A stretch of 64,000 nt of DNA, from the NCBI RefSeq assembly GCF_031755915.1, contig NC_083379.1:44152001-44216000 (forward strand), in the 5' to 3' direction. This stretch comes from Ziziphus jujuba (taxonomy: Eukaryota; Streptophyta; Magnoliopsida; Rosales; Rhamnaceae). Both the position numbers and the translations under genes were made by a program. The notes below the pieces were generated by a model that saw nothing but the letters and a program-made list of their open reading frames with translations, was not told the DNA's origin and did not search any database. Below, piece after piece: positions 1 through 10,819 of this stretch; within the stretch, counting starts at the first letter, position 1; every line of letters begins with the position of its first letter.

Positions 1-39
1 TTAAAATATATTATGTTAATAAATTATCATCATTATACC

Positions 40-499
40 TCCTTTCCAAACTGGCTAATTGAGGCTAATTTAGGATCCAATGTAGCATATACATCGTGTA
101 CAGCTTTTATAAGATTAGAATCTTCTCTAACCCCAGGTCTATGTTGATATTGAGGATTTAAATAATAAGCTATATAAAAGGGAAAATATATATATATTTT
201 AGTTTAATTAGAGATAAATAATGAAAGATATGAAGTATTTTACATTACCAAAAAAATAAAAGTCTTAACATATTTTATATAAATTGACTATGAGCTCATA
301 CCTGCTGCATGTAATGGATGCTTTAAGGTTTTATCCCACCTATTATTGATAATCTTTAATATCCACTCTGCACCATGCATTTTGTCAAGTTCCTCTTTAA
401 CAATTCGCATCAACTCATACCCTGCTCCCATTGTTGGATAAACCTCGGTGTCAACAATACGTAAAAACTTATATAAAGGCTCAAACAATTGACACATCT
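40..499 (-). pseudogene. hAT transposase pseudogene, C-terminal part
   Basis: This is the C-terminal section of a BED/DUF659-type hAT transposase (the cut-and-paste enzyme of hAT DNA transposons), running right to left and leaving the window at its left edge. Two exons are visible: about 499-290, with the motif FEPLYKFLRIVD and a stretch ending HPLHAA, and about 172-40, with YYLNPQYQHRPGV, joined by an AT-rich intron of ~118 bp. These motifs are usual just before the hAT dimerisation domain, which must lie outside the window. The frame joins directly to the piece at 1640-2403 once the solo LTR at 500-1634 and one copy of its CATCT duplication are removed. The gene is dead: it carries a stop in the adjacent piece and two LTR insertions. 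Confidence 0.8.
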
Positions 500-1634
500 T
501 GATACGAACCTAGGATGACCTGCTCCTAAACCCGTATTATATTAGCCCGGATCTTAATTAAGTTCAAGTTCTAATGGAATTGACCTCAACCCCTAACCAA
601 CCTGTGGTTAGAAACCTTGGTATAATGTAGACGCCACAATAGGGGATGGAAAACCTATTGATAAGTCAAGCTAAAACAATAAATTCTCTAATGGTGTTTT
701 AGGTGTTCTCAAAGAACAAAGAGATAATTAATCTCACAAGTATTTTTTTAATCAAATCAAAGTTGTCTTCTTATTGAAAAATAAGCCTTTAAATAGGCTT
801 TGAAAGAAACAAAATAAACCCTAAAATCCCTAGGAAAAACCGGCCACACAATGAAGAATTCTATGATGGCCGAAATTCTCACTCCTTCCCTAATCTAATT
901 TGGATTAATTAATTCCTTTATTTTGAATTAGGAATTAATTAATTTACAATGAAAATAATAAAATAGTAACTTTACTAAACTTCTTTTTCTAGAAAATAAA
1001 TAAATAAAAACTAAAAAGTAATGGTAATTTCCTAAAACAAAAAGTACAATAAAATTAGGAAACTATAATACTAGCTTTTTGACTAAGTTGACTTTGACCA
1101 ATCTTTGACTAAATTGAGCTCCAAATCAGCTTCAATATGCTTTTTAGGATGCCAAATAAGCTTATTGTGAAGTTCCTCACGTTTCCCTTGCTTGGAAATA
1201 TGAGAAAAGGCTAATACAGTAAAATACAGTAAAGCCAGCAAGGAATACAGCAAATCTAGCCTTTTCTTCCCCTTGTGCGCAAACCACCTTGTTGGTCGGC
1301 TTTGAAGCTGCTTTGGCTGGTTTCTATGACTCATTCTCCGTATGAATTGAACCCATAAGGATGGGGTTCCAATTCATACAACCCGGCCTCCTTATTATCA
1401 CCAAAAACGTCACCCGGCCCTGTTTTGGCTTCTATTGCTTGTATGAGTAAAACAGGCCTTGGTTCTTTAGATATGGTCAACCCCTCTTGACTATGACTTA
1501 TTCCTTGTGTGAAGACAGCAAGATTGTCCTTGAACTTCTTGGCTTGGGCCCTAGTGATCGATCCCACCTTCATTTGTGTTGGGTTAGCACCCCAGCGGGT
1601 TGTCGGTCGAACAGTCTCGAGTGGATTCGCATCA
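500..1634 (-). mobile_element. Solo LTR of a Ty3/gypsy element, inserted in the hAT gene
   Basis: It begins TGATACGAACC and ends GATTCGCATCA, the same termini as the LTRs at 2404-3400 and 12177-13138, and is flanked by a perfect 5-bp duplication CATCT (495-499 and 1635-1639). There is no internal region, so it is a solo LTR left by LTR-LTR recombination. The part from 500 to about 1060 is close to the other two LTRs. The part from 1083 to 1573 is different: it lacks the GTCCGAGCTAA minisatellite but keeps a minus-strand frame with the motif ITRAQAKKFKDNL, the polyprotein C-terminus that this family carries in its LTR. It therefore represents a diverged subfamily. Confidence 0.88.
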
Positions 1635-1639
1635 CATCT

Positions 1640-2403
1640 TATGTGCTTGATCCCAAAAAGTATGATTAAGTACTATATTTTCCACTATTTAGCCTTCGTT
1701 TGAAGCACTATAATTATGATTAGTCCAATCAGTAGATGTGAATAGTTGCTTAAGTCCTGCTTTCTTTTTAACCAATCTATTAAGCGCAAGATAGTTTGTG
1801 GCAAATCGTGTAAGTCCCAGACGAATGATGTCACCTTTGTAAGTTTCACGCATCTTTGCTAGCAACCAATTATGATTGTAGGTGTAAGTTGTGATTGCTC
1901 TAGCCTGCTTGATTACAATAGCCACTTTCTCATTCTTCCCAATATCTTCAAACATGAGATCAATGCAATGTGCTGCACATGGAGTCCAGTACAAATTGTA
2001 ATCTCCCATCAATTTCTTCCCAGCTTTAAGAAATGCAGAGCCATTATCTGTAACAATTTGTACCATATTTTTCTTCCTAACTTCCAGAATTATTTTCTTC
2101 AATTGCTCATATATGTATTTATGATCCTTTATTTGATTTGAAGCATCAATAGATTTTAGAAAAACTATACTTCCTTTTGAGTAAACCATGAAATTAATAA
2201 TAGACATCCTGGTGGGATCCGTCCATCCATCATACATGATTGTACAACCATAGGTTTCCCACTTCACTTTCATTTTGTTTACATGGTCTTTCATCTCCTC
2301 ATATTCCATATCCAAATATTTTGTGCTGATCTCATAAGGGGTTGGAGGTTCTATACCTGGCCCTGCTTGTTGGCATCCTGCTACCAAATTCTTGAAATGA
2401 TGG
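1640..2403 (-). pseudogene. hAT transposase pseudogene, DUF659 catalytic part
   Basis: This is the middle section of the same hAT transposase. Recognisable motifs are AGPGIEPPTPYEI, YDGWTD (first catalytic Asp region), IVTDNGSAFLKAGK (second Asp region) and PCAAHCIDLMFEDIG, which together are typical of DUF659 and the start of the RNase-H-like hAT core. The frame carries an in-frame TAA near 1691, just after SNEG, where related proteins read on into the conserved ENIVLNHTFWDQAHK segment, which is still legible to 1640. Its right edge is cut by the gypsy element at 2404. Removing that element and one target copy restores a continuous frame with the N-terminal piece at 13139-13820. Confidence 0.85.
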
Positions 2404-3400
2404 TGATACGAACCTAGGACGACCTGCTCCTAAACCCGTATTATATTAGCCCGGATCTCAATTAAGTTCAAGTTCTAATGGAATGGACCTCAACCCCTAA
2501 CCAACCTGTGGTTAGAAACCTTGGTATAATGTAGACACCACAATAGGGGATGGAAAACCTATTGATAAGTCAAGCTAAAACAACCAATTCTCTAATGGTG
2601 TTTTAGGTGTTCTCAAAGAACAAAGAGACAATTAATCTCACAAGTATTTTATTTATCAAATCAAAGTTATCTTCTTATTGAAAAATAAGCCTTTAAATAG
2701 GTTTTGAAACAAACAAAATAGACCCTAAAAACCCTAGGAAAAACCGGCCACACAATGAAGAGTCTAGCTTGACCGAATCTTTCCTTTTCCTAATCTAATT
2801 AATTAATTCCCTTATTTTCAATTAGGAATTAATTAATTTACAAACAAAAATAATAAAATAAAAACTTTCCTAAACTTATTTGTCCAGGAAATAAATAAAA
2901 AAAACCCAAAAAGAAAAGTCAAACGCAAATCAGAAAACGAGTTGACTAGTTTGACAACTAGGCTGACCTATGTCTGATGTCGGAGCTAAGTTATGTCTGC
3001 CTGATGTCCGAGCTAACTTATGTCTGCCTGATGTCCGAGCTAAATTATGTCTGTCCGAGCTAACTTATGTCTATCCGAGCTAACTGATGTCTGTCCGAGC
3101 TAAGTTACATCCGATGTCCGAAGTCCGAGGTCAGATGTCCGAGACATGGGTGTCCGATAGAAAATGTCCGATATATGGGTGTCCAATGTATCAGCCTCCA
3201 CCATTTGGATACTTAAAACAGGTCTTTTATCTTCAGGTATGGACAAGCCCTTTTGAGAATGAATTACTTTCTGGATAAAGGCAGTAAGGTTGTCCTTAAA
3301 CCTCTTAGCTTGAGCCCTAGTGATTGGTCCAGTCTTCATCCGTATCGGATCAGTACCCCAGTGAGTTGTCGGTTGTGCGAGCTCGGGCGGGATCGCATCA
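2404..3400 (-). repeat. 3' LTR of the gypsy element
   Basis: 997 bp with ends TGATACG...GATCGCATCA on the plus strand, so TG...CA read either way. It aligns along its whole length with the 5' LTR at 12177-13138 (962 bp), with scattered substitutions and a different minisatellite copy number. The polyprotein C-terminal frame (3100-3678) crosses the inner edge at 3400 and continues about 100 codons inside the LTR. Confidence 0.92.
2975..3112. repeat. Minisatellite GTCCGAGCTAACTTATGTCT inside the gypsy 3' LTR
   Basis: Roughly six imperfect units of 20-31 bp, each containing (T/C)CCGAGCTAA followed by (CT)TATGTCT. The longer units carry an extra CTGATG or GCCTGATG. The 5' LTR has the same array with about five units (12735-12845). 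The two LTRs were identical at insertion, so copy number has changed since then. Confidence 0.75.
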
Positions 3401-3678
3401 TTCCCCTCCTCTTGAAAAGGATTTGTCCTTAAATCAAAGTCATCACCTACAGCAAAAGGAGATAAATTAGCAACATTAAAGGTGTCACTAACATTATACT
3501 CACCCGGTAAATCAAGTTTGTAGGCATTGTCGTTTATCCTTTCCAAAACTTGAAAAGGTCCATCGCCCCTCGGCATGAGTTTGGATTTCCTTTGTTCAGG
3601 AAACCTTTCTTTCCTTAAATGCAGCCACACCCAATCTCCAGGTTCAAACACCATTGATTTTCGGCCTTGATTAGCCAC
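3100..3678 (-). pseudogene. Gypsy integrase C-terminal (GPF/Y-type) domain running into the LTR
   Basis: A 192-codon open stretch. It starts with FEPGDWVWLHLRKERFPEQR and LMPRGDGPFQVLERINDNAY, the GPF/Y module found at the C-terminus of gypsy integrases, followed by VSDTFNVANLSPF. After residue ~90 it crosses the 3' LTR boundary (3400) and continues as ITRAQAKRFKDNLTAFIQ to a stop at 3100. The LTR-coded part survives in the 5' LTR (12838-13077) and, in diverged form, in the solo LTR (1331-1573). No chromodomain signature is seen. Confidence 0.8.
3401..3413 (-). promoter_or_regulatory. Polypurine tract of the gypsy element
   Basis: On the minus strand the purine run AAGAGGAGGGGAA directly abuts the 3' LTR. 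It is the expected site for priming plus-strand DNA synthesis. Confidence 0.8.
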
Positions 3679-3714
3679 CTTTGCATATTGCTCGGTCCTC
3701 CTCTCAATATTTGC

Positions 3715-4544
3715 TCATGTATTCTCATGAATCTGCTTTACAAAATCAGCTTTTTGTTTTCCATCTAGATTAGCATGCTCACTTAAAGGTAAAGGTGTTA
3801 AATCTAATGGAGTCAAAGGATTAAAACCATAAACAATTTCAAATGGAGTAAATTTAATTGCTGAATGTAAAGACCTATTATATGCAAATTCAACGTGTGG
3901 CAAACATTCTTCCCAAGTTCTTAAATTTCTACTAATTAATGCTCTCAACAATGCAGACAAGGTTCTATTTAATACTTCGGTTTGTCCATCAGTTTGTGGA
4001 TGACAAGTAGTTGAAAATAAAAGCCTAATACCTAATTTAGCCCACAAAGTTTTCCAAAAATAGCTTAAGAACTTAGCATCCCTATCCGAAACAATAGTTC
4101 TTGGCATTCCATGCAATCTCACAATTTCCTTGAAAAATAAATTAGCAATATTGGATGCATCATCAGTTTTATTACATGCAATAAATGTGCCATCTTAGAA
4201 AACCTATCCACTACAACAAATACTGAATCCTTATCCACTACAACAAATATTGAATCCTTACCTGTCCTTGACCTAGGCAACCCAAGAATAAAATCCATAG
4301 ACAAATCTACCCAAGGATAGGTAGGAATCGGCAAAGGCTTATACAATCCATGCGGCTTCAATGTTGATTTTGTTTTTCGGCACTTCAAACATCTTTCACA
4401 AATTCTCTTAACATCTCTCCTCATGTTAGGCCAATAAAAATGTTCTTGCAGTAAGGATAAAGTTTTTAAAACACCAAAATGACCCATTAAACCACCCCCA
4501 TGTCCTTCCTGAACCAATAATTCCCTAATACTACAATTAGGCAC
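3715..4544 (-). pseudogene. Gypsy integrase (zinc-binding and DDE core), frameshifted
   Basis: Integrase, which inserts the cDNA copy into the host chromosome. In order: an HHCC zinc-binding region ([31 protein letters not shown]), the first catalytic Asp in [11 protein letters not shown], then after a frame break the second Asp in [11 protein letters not shown] and the Glu in [13 protein letters not shown]. The break lies near 4196, where one T seems lost after KMAHL, so the frame changes before the NKTDDASN segment. A 27-bp in-frame tandem duplication doubles the residues KDSIFVVVD (about 4205-4258). The gene is therefore non-functional. The GPF/Y tail follows at 3678. Confidence 0.85.
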
Positions 4545-6179
4545 ACAAAGTTTGTTTTCCTAAAACAAATAACCCTCAAATATGTAAAATTTATTAAATC
4601 CATGTTTCAAACAGGTTCTAAAAATTTATCCAAAGTCACTATCATGCTCATAAAGTTCTTTCAATTGTTCAAATCCAAGCAATCTAGCATCTAAGGTAGA
4701 AAAAAGTACGTACCTTCTGGATAATGCATCGGCAACCACATTTTCCTTACCTTTTTTGTAGCAGATCACATATGGAAAGGTTTCAATAAATTCAATCCAC
4801 TTGGCATGCCTTCATTTGAGCTTTCCTTGAGCCTTGATATGCTTCAAAGACTTATGATCCGTATGAATCACAAACTCCTTTAGCATGAGATAATGCTGCC
4901 ACGTCTCCAAAGCCCTCACCAAAGCATACATCTCATTGTCATAAGTCGGGTAGTTTAGGGCAGTTCCATTTAATTTTTCACTAAAGTAGGCTATGGGTCT
5001 TCCTTCTTGCATTAAGACAGCTCCAATACCTGCACCCGAAGCATCACACTCAATTTCAAAAGTCTTAGAAAAATTTGGCAAAACTAACAAAGGTGCATTA
5101 CACAAGTTTTCTTGTACTTTCCCCCATTTAAATCCGACATTCTTCTTGACGACTTCATTCAATGGTGCTGCTATGGTACTAAAATCCTTGACAAATCTTC
5201 TATAAAAGCTTGCCAAGCCATGAAAGCTCCTCACTTGGGTGATAGGAGTAGGAACCGGCCACTCTTGAATTGCTTTCACCTTAGCTTGATCAACTTTAAT
5301 TCCTGCAGCACTTCCTACAAATCCTAGAAACACAAGCTCATCTTTGCAAAATTCACATTTTTTAATGTTAGCAAACAATCTTTCCTTTCTAAGAACTTGC
5401 AAAACTTGCCTAAGTTGATCCACATGGTCATCCAAATTTCGGCTATATATTAGAATGTCATCAAAATAAACAACCACAAATTTACCAATAAATGGACGCA
5501 TTACATGATTCATAAGCCTCATGAAAGTACTAGGTGCATTGGATAATCCAAAAGGCATAACTAACCATTCATACAGCCCATATTTAGTTTTGAATGCGGT
5601 TTTCCATTCATCACCTTCTTTCATCCTAATTTGGTTATAACCACTCCTAAGATCAATTTTTGTAAACATGCAAGCACCATGCAACTCATCAAGCATATCA
5701 TCTAATTTAGGAATGGGATGCCTATATTTGATGGTAATGTTATTTATAGCCCTACAATCAACATACATTCTCCAAGAACCATCCCTTTTAGGTACCAACA
5801 AAACAGGAACAGCACATGGACTTAAACTCTCACAAATGTATCATTTATCAAGCAAATCACTTACTTGTTTTTGCAGCTCCTTTGTTTCTTCGGGATTGCT
5901 CCTATAAGCTGGTCTATTTGGTATGGCAGCCCCTAGAACAAAGTCAATTTGATGTTCTATCCCTCAAATAGGTGGTAATCCACTTGGAATTTCATTTGGG
6001 AAGACACCTCCAAATTCCTTCAAAAGAGAAATCATTGAACTTGGCAATTCAAGTTCTTCAAAGCTAGTTTGATCATTAAGATAATTTTCTTTATAAATCA
6101 TGAACAGAAAAAGTTTCTTACACTCAATAACCTTATTAATATCCCCTAAACTCAAATAAAAATTGCTACTTAACCTTTC
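4545..6179 (-). pseudogene. Gypsy reverse transcriptase and RNase H, with stops
   Basis: The longest open part is 5801-4812. It contains the RT core: [53 protein letters not shown], and the catalytic [11 protein letters not shown]. RNase H follows with [31 protein letters not shown] and [10 protein letters not shown]. Upstream, the linker before RT is readable to about 6179, with in-frame stops near 5964 and 5840. Downstream, a TGA at 4809-4811 interrupts before RHAKWIEF, and further stops near 4620 and 4560 precede the integrase. All catalytic residues of RT remain legible, but the polyprotein cannot be made intact. Confidence 0.88.
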
Positions 6180-6209
6180 TTTTCTTTCTTTTTCTTTTTT
6201 CCCCTTGGA

Positions 6210-6836
6210 TTAGCGCAAACCTTCGGATTTCTCTTCCTTCTCCAGGCTCTCAGGTTTGCCACTATCTTTCCCCTCTCTTTCAGATTTTCCTTGATCTTTC
6301 CACTCAATATGAGTCTTAGAAACCTTACCTTGAGCAACAACCTCATTCTTACTTACTTGAAAGGATGGTGAAGCCGTTGGTGCCATACTTGCTTTTTCCT
6401 TGAGCTTTTCGGCTTCTCTCCTTTGTTGCATTTGTAATTGGTCTTTGTAAACTTCTTTAGGAGATAATGGTTCCAGCTTGACCTCCTTCCCTTTAAACCT
6501 GAAAACAATACTATTTTCTCGACCAAAATGAGTAGCATCTTTATCAAATTGCCATGGCCTACCTAATAGTATATGTCCAGCAATCATGGGTACAATATCA
6601 CATAAAACTACATCCTCATATCTACCTATATTAAATTTTACTTTGGCTTGTTTGTTTACTTTCATCTCACCACTATCATTAAGCCATTGTAATCTATATG
6701 GTTTAGGATGTTTTATTGTTTTTAAACCCAATTTATCAACTACAAGGTTACTTATTACATTAGTACAACTCCCACTATCTACAATCATGCTACAAATTTT
6801 ACCTTGTATTTCACAACGAGTGTGGAAGCTGTTCTC
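6210..6836 (-). pseudogene. Gypsy aspartic protease
   Basis: The protease region follows gag after an in-frame TGA at 6837-6839. The active-site motif is IVDSGSCTNVIS (D-S-G), followed by the flap and strand region and ILLGRPW, typical of retropepsins of plant gypsy elements. The C-terminal 90 residues are charged (Lys/Glu-rich) and link to RT. A stop at 6210 separates it from the RT frame. It would cleave the gag-pol precursor. Confidence 0.82.
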
Positions 6837-7529
6837 TCATTGAATTTGTTTTTCATCCTTGTAAACAGCAAACACCCTCCTTGAGACCAAATTTAGCTCA
6901 ACATTTGATGTGTTTAACGGTTCGGCCTCATCATCAAGTCCTTCATCTTCTTGTTCGATTTCAGCCTCACTTTCGGATTTCACCTCTCCATTACCCCTAA
7001 TTACCATTATCGTTCTATTCGGGCATTGGCTGGCTATATGTCCTCTTCCTTGGCACTTGAAACAAATAATTTCTCTTGACTTTTGAGGTTTAGGTTCAGA
7101 TTTTACCTCACCTTTAATGGCTTTGGCAGATTTGGTTTTAAATTCTCTTCTTGGCCGGTTGGTACTTTCTTCACCAAGTTTTGGCTTCAGCTTGCTTTTA
7201 TAAGTGGAATTGTTTTTCCAGCCACTTGAACTTGTCCTTCCACTGCTAGAAACTCCTCCAAACCGTGTGCTAACACCCCTTCTCTTGAATTGGTTCTCAA
7301 GCTTAATTGCTACATGCAACATCTCCTCCAATTCCAAGTATTGTTGTAATTCAAGTTGGTTGGCAATGTCACGGTTTAACCCTCCAAGAAATCTTGCCAT
7401 TGTTGCCTCCCTATCCTCATTTATATTCAGTCTCATCATTAACATCTCCATCTCTTTGTAATAATCCTCCACGGACCTGCTTCCTTGAGACAAAGATTGA
7501 AGCCTTTGATGCAGCAACCTATGGTAATG
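6837..7529 (-). pseudogene. Gypsy gag, C-terminal half with zinc knuckle
   Basis: This is the second half of gag, continuing from the piece at 10371-10819 on the other side of the nested LTR. It holds the capsid-like segment LHQRLQSLSQGSRSVEDYYK and MMRLNINEDREATMARFLGGLN, a basic Ser-rich stretch, and one CCHC zinc knuckle CFKCQGRGHIASQCP. It ends in an acidic tail. The first codons follow directly on the GGGAT target copy at 7530-7534. Confidence 0.85.
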
Positions 7530-7534
7530 GGATT

Positions 7535-10365
7535 GTCAGGACCCGTCCAAAATTCCTCACCGGAACCCTAGACAAGCCCTGATCCCACGGAAACCCTACC
7601 GGATCTTACAATGAAAAATCTAGCAGAACTTCCCCTAAGGGTTGGACTTACCACAAATTTCCTGAACTGAAAACACATTTCTATATTCATCCCCTTATTC
7701 CTCCCACATTACTACAATTTGATTCCACAAATTTACAGCACTCCAAATGAATAACGGCAAATCAGTGCATAATTACTACATAAATGTCCAAGACAGTATA
7801 CAGAGCTTCATGAAGTACTATTAAGTATAGAAATTATACAACAAGGATGAAAGAAATATTACAATTGAAATAAATGAAGATAAGATAACTTCTCGAACTA
7901 TGACAGCGACGGAGATTAGATTCACTCCGGAAGAACGTCTACCACCTCTTGCACCTAAAGGAACGGAATTTAAAAATATAAGATGCTAATCATCTCAGTG
8001 AGTGACCTTATCTACTGTACACTTTTAATATTAATAATATAACAATAAAAGGAATTTAATTACTCAATACCAAACAATTAAATAAATAAATAATAATTCA
8101 TTGAAAATAATATTTTCTCTCAAAATCCTCACTATTCACTCCGTTGGAAAGGTTCCCCTTTTAAAACATTTTCACAAAACCCGTTATTCGTACTCCCCGA
8201 AAACCAAGGAATCAATTAATTTAATAAATAATAATTAAATAATCCAAATATAAATAAAATGTAATAAAATATAATAAATAATTTTAGAACACTTTAGGGT
8301 TTGAAATTTATATCTGAAAAATTATACTTGACGCACCACACCATATACCAGTGATACCCTCCGATACCCAGAGTCCCGAGCATCGTCTGGCGGGGGGGTT
8401 AAAGAGAGAAACTTGCATACGGTCGCTTCGGGGTCCCGACAGCGCCGCTGCTTAAACCGTCATCCCGGCCACAAAGGGGGGCGGCTAATGCGCATTATAT
8501 AAACTTGCCTGCCCTCAGTCCAATGGCAACTCACGGGAGACATTATAACTTGCGCGCTCATCCACATATCCAGTACAGAACACCAGTACTGTATGAGTGC
8601 GTCTAAAATAAATAACCAAATTTTATTATAAAAAGATATGCAAACTTTTCCAAAATCCACCGTAGGAATTATACCATTTTTCGAACTCAACCTCCCATAT
8701 TTTTCTTTAACATTTTAGTACAAAACCACCGATAACAATATACAAATAGTTTTTTTCGTATCGCAAAGTCCATCAAATAATGTTCCACGGGCACAATTAT
8801 AAAATTTGAAACCACCAATTTAAACCAATATTTTCCTTAAAATATTTAAAAATCAAATCATGCCCAAAAAATAATATTAAAATCCAAATACAATTAATTA
8901 ATGAAAACACCTAGCTCATGCGTAATAAATACAATTAAATCACAGTAATAATAATCGAGAATTTCTTAATAACCCAAACTTCTGTTTAGCATCAATGGGT
9001 GTATATATATATATATATATATATGAAATAATATTTTTTCCACAATTATATTTAAATTCCACCACATGAGCATAATTCCAGATATCAAATTAACAACAAA
9101 TAAATATAATTAATCACCCCAAAATAGTTTTAAAGATAGATCACTCACCTTAAGCACGTGTATCAATCAAGATCCTCCACAGGATCAACTCCACTACCCA
9201 CACGTGCACCTAAAATATCCATAATACACAAAATCAATTATTTTAATATTTTAATCGGGTAACACCCAAATGGGTACCCGGACAGCGAACACAAACGACA
9301 ACCAAAATTGATGAGTAATATACCGAATCAAAGATTGAGTGACGAGGATTACGAATCCGATCTTACTTCCCAGAGATCGAACCCGAGGTGGCCGGAATCT
9401 CGCCGAAAAGCTTTCGGGATTCAACTCTTCGATTCTCTCTATCCGTTGAAATTTGAGGAAAGGGGACACCAGATTTGGGTTCAGAGGGTCGAAATTAATG
9501 GGAAAGGGAGGGCGGTGCAGCTGGAAACTCACCAGAAAGTGGATTTTCCCGGAGACCCGCCGTGGTCGCCAGAACCCGTCACCGCCGGCGGCGCGTCCGG
9601 TGGTCACTGGCCATGATTTTTAGTGGGATGGTAGATCTGGTGGTGGGTAACTCAATGGGACTGGCGGTGAGGCAAACAGTGGCCGAAATAGGGAGAAATT
9701 GGGGTTTGAAGAAATCAGCACCGCCGCGGGAAAAAGCCTCGATCCGGGCGCGTCGACAGTCGATTGGCTGTGGTTTTTGGATGGCCAGCCGGTTTTCAGG
9801 TGGTCTTCAAGGTGGGGTGGCGCGTGTGAGGAAAGGGTGGCTGGAAAATGGTTAAGTGGCGGTGGCCGGTCGTTTCTCTCTCTAGCTCTCTCTCCCTCTC
9901 TCTCTCTCTCTCTCCTTTCCCCGCCGGCCCACCTGTTTTGCCAAAATAAAAACCACCGTGGGTGACACTGTTCACTCAAGCCAGATATATTAAAATATTA
10001 CGGTACTCGGAAAACTTCACATGTCCATAACTTTTTAACTAGATGTCCAATTTAAGCGTGCCGTTAGTCTATGAACTCGTATCAACGAATATTTTACAAC
10101 CATACAAAAGTCAAAACAAAATTCTACAACCATAAAAAGTCAACTCCCAGCACCTTTTGGATAATTTGAATCTCGACTTGTTTTGCCCATCACTTTCAAA
10201 CTGTAGCTCCATTTTCGACGTGCTACTAGTCTACGAACTCAAGGTATCATGTACTTCACTTGGTACCATGGTCAACTAGAAATTTCAACTGGATCAAAAA
10301 GTCAACTTTTGACCCACTCGGTCAACGTGCAAGAATTCTGATGTGGTTTTGGATGGAGTGTTACA
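7535..10365 (-). mobile_element. Long solo LTR (2.83 kb), family L, inserted in gypsy gag
   Basis: It starts TGTCAGGACCCG and ends GAGTGTTACA, with a perfect 5-bp target duplication GGGAT (7530-7534 and 10366-10370). On the minus strand it begins TGTAACACTCC, like the two elements at 34478 and 39487. Shared internal landmarks include the GTAGACTAGTAGCACGTCGAA block near the start, a GC-rich CT-repeat section (9300-9960), a TTTAACCGTCA/TAATGTCTCCC segment, and the GGGTCCTGACA end. I see no gag, pol, PBS or PPT, so a solo LTR is the simplest reading. Length and termini resemble LTRs of large gypsy chromoviruses (Tekay/Del type), but that is inference. Open frames in the GC-rich part overlap on both strands and look incidental. 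Confidence 0.85.
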
Positions 10366-10370
10366 GGGAT

Positions 10371-10819
10371 GGCACAAACCATTTCCTCATGGCTCCTTTC
10401 ATTTAACGCCATGTTGAGATTAAATCATCACCAACTCTCCTTCTAGTATTTTGCTCATTGGTCCACCATTGGAGTGCATAATGTCCAAACTCCATTGCTG
10501 CCAACTTTACCTTCTTACTTTCTGAATAGTTGTGGCAGTCAAAAATCATCTCCATTTTTTCTTCCCACTCCAAATAAGCTTCGGGATCACTTTTACCCAT
10601 AAAAGGTGGGATGTTAACCTTGATATTTCCCAAATCATCGTCTGTATCTTCCCTTCTATATCTTCCACGGCCAGCTATATCTTGGACAGCAAAAGTTTCA
10701 TCCATACCTTCCTTAAAGTCTCCACCGAATGGCTCCTCATCAAATTCCTCTCTCGGTCTCTCACGACCTCCTCGTCCTCGTCTTCCATGGAATTCTTGCC
10801 TATTTCTTGTATTCGGCAT
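10371..10819 (-). pseudogene. Gypsy gag, N-terminal half
   Basis: This piece begins with a Met at 10819, then an Arg/Gly-rich head (FHGRRGRGGRERPREE), an acidic segment, and the conserved gag motif KVNIPPFMGKSDPEAYLEWE, followed by FGHYALQWW. The frame has an in-frame TAA near 10403 after DLISTWR. Beyond it the conserved KGAMRKWFVP is still readable up to the solo LTR. Joining across 7530/10371 restores the family order. Gag forms the virus-like particle in the cytoplasm. Confidence 0.85.

Noticed and set aside
2975..3112. CRISPR-like array
   Set aside because: Units are contiguous with no unique spacers, in a plant LTR.
3100..3678. Chromodomain at the end of the gypsy polyprotein
   Set aside because: Only the GPF/Y module is clear; no aromatic-cage pattern of a chromodomain is visible in the tail.
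9251..9979. Overlapping open frames of 88-119 codons on both strands
   Set aside because: They lie in the GC-rich part of a solo LTR, overlap each other on both strands, and the matching part of the other copies does not preserve the frames.
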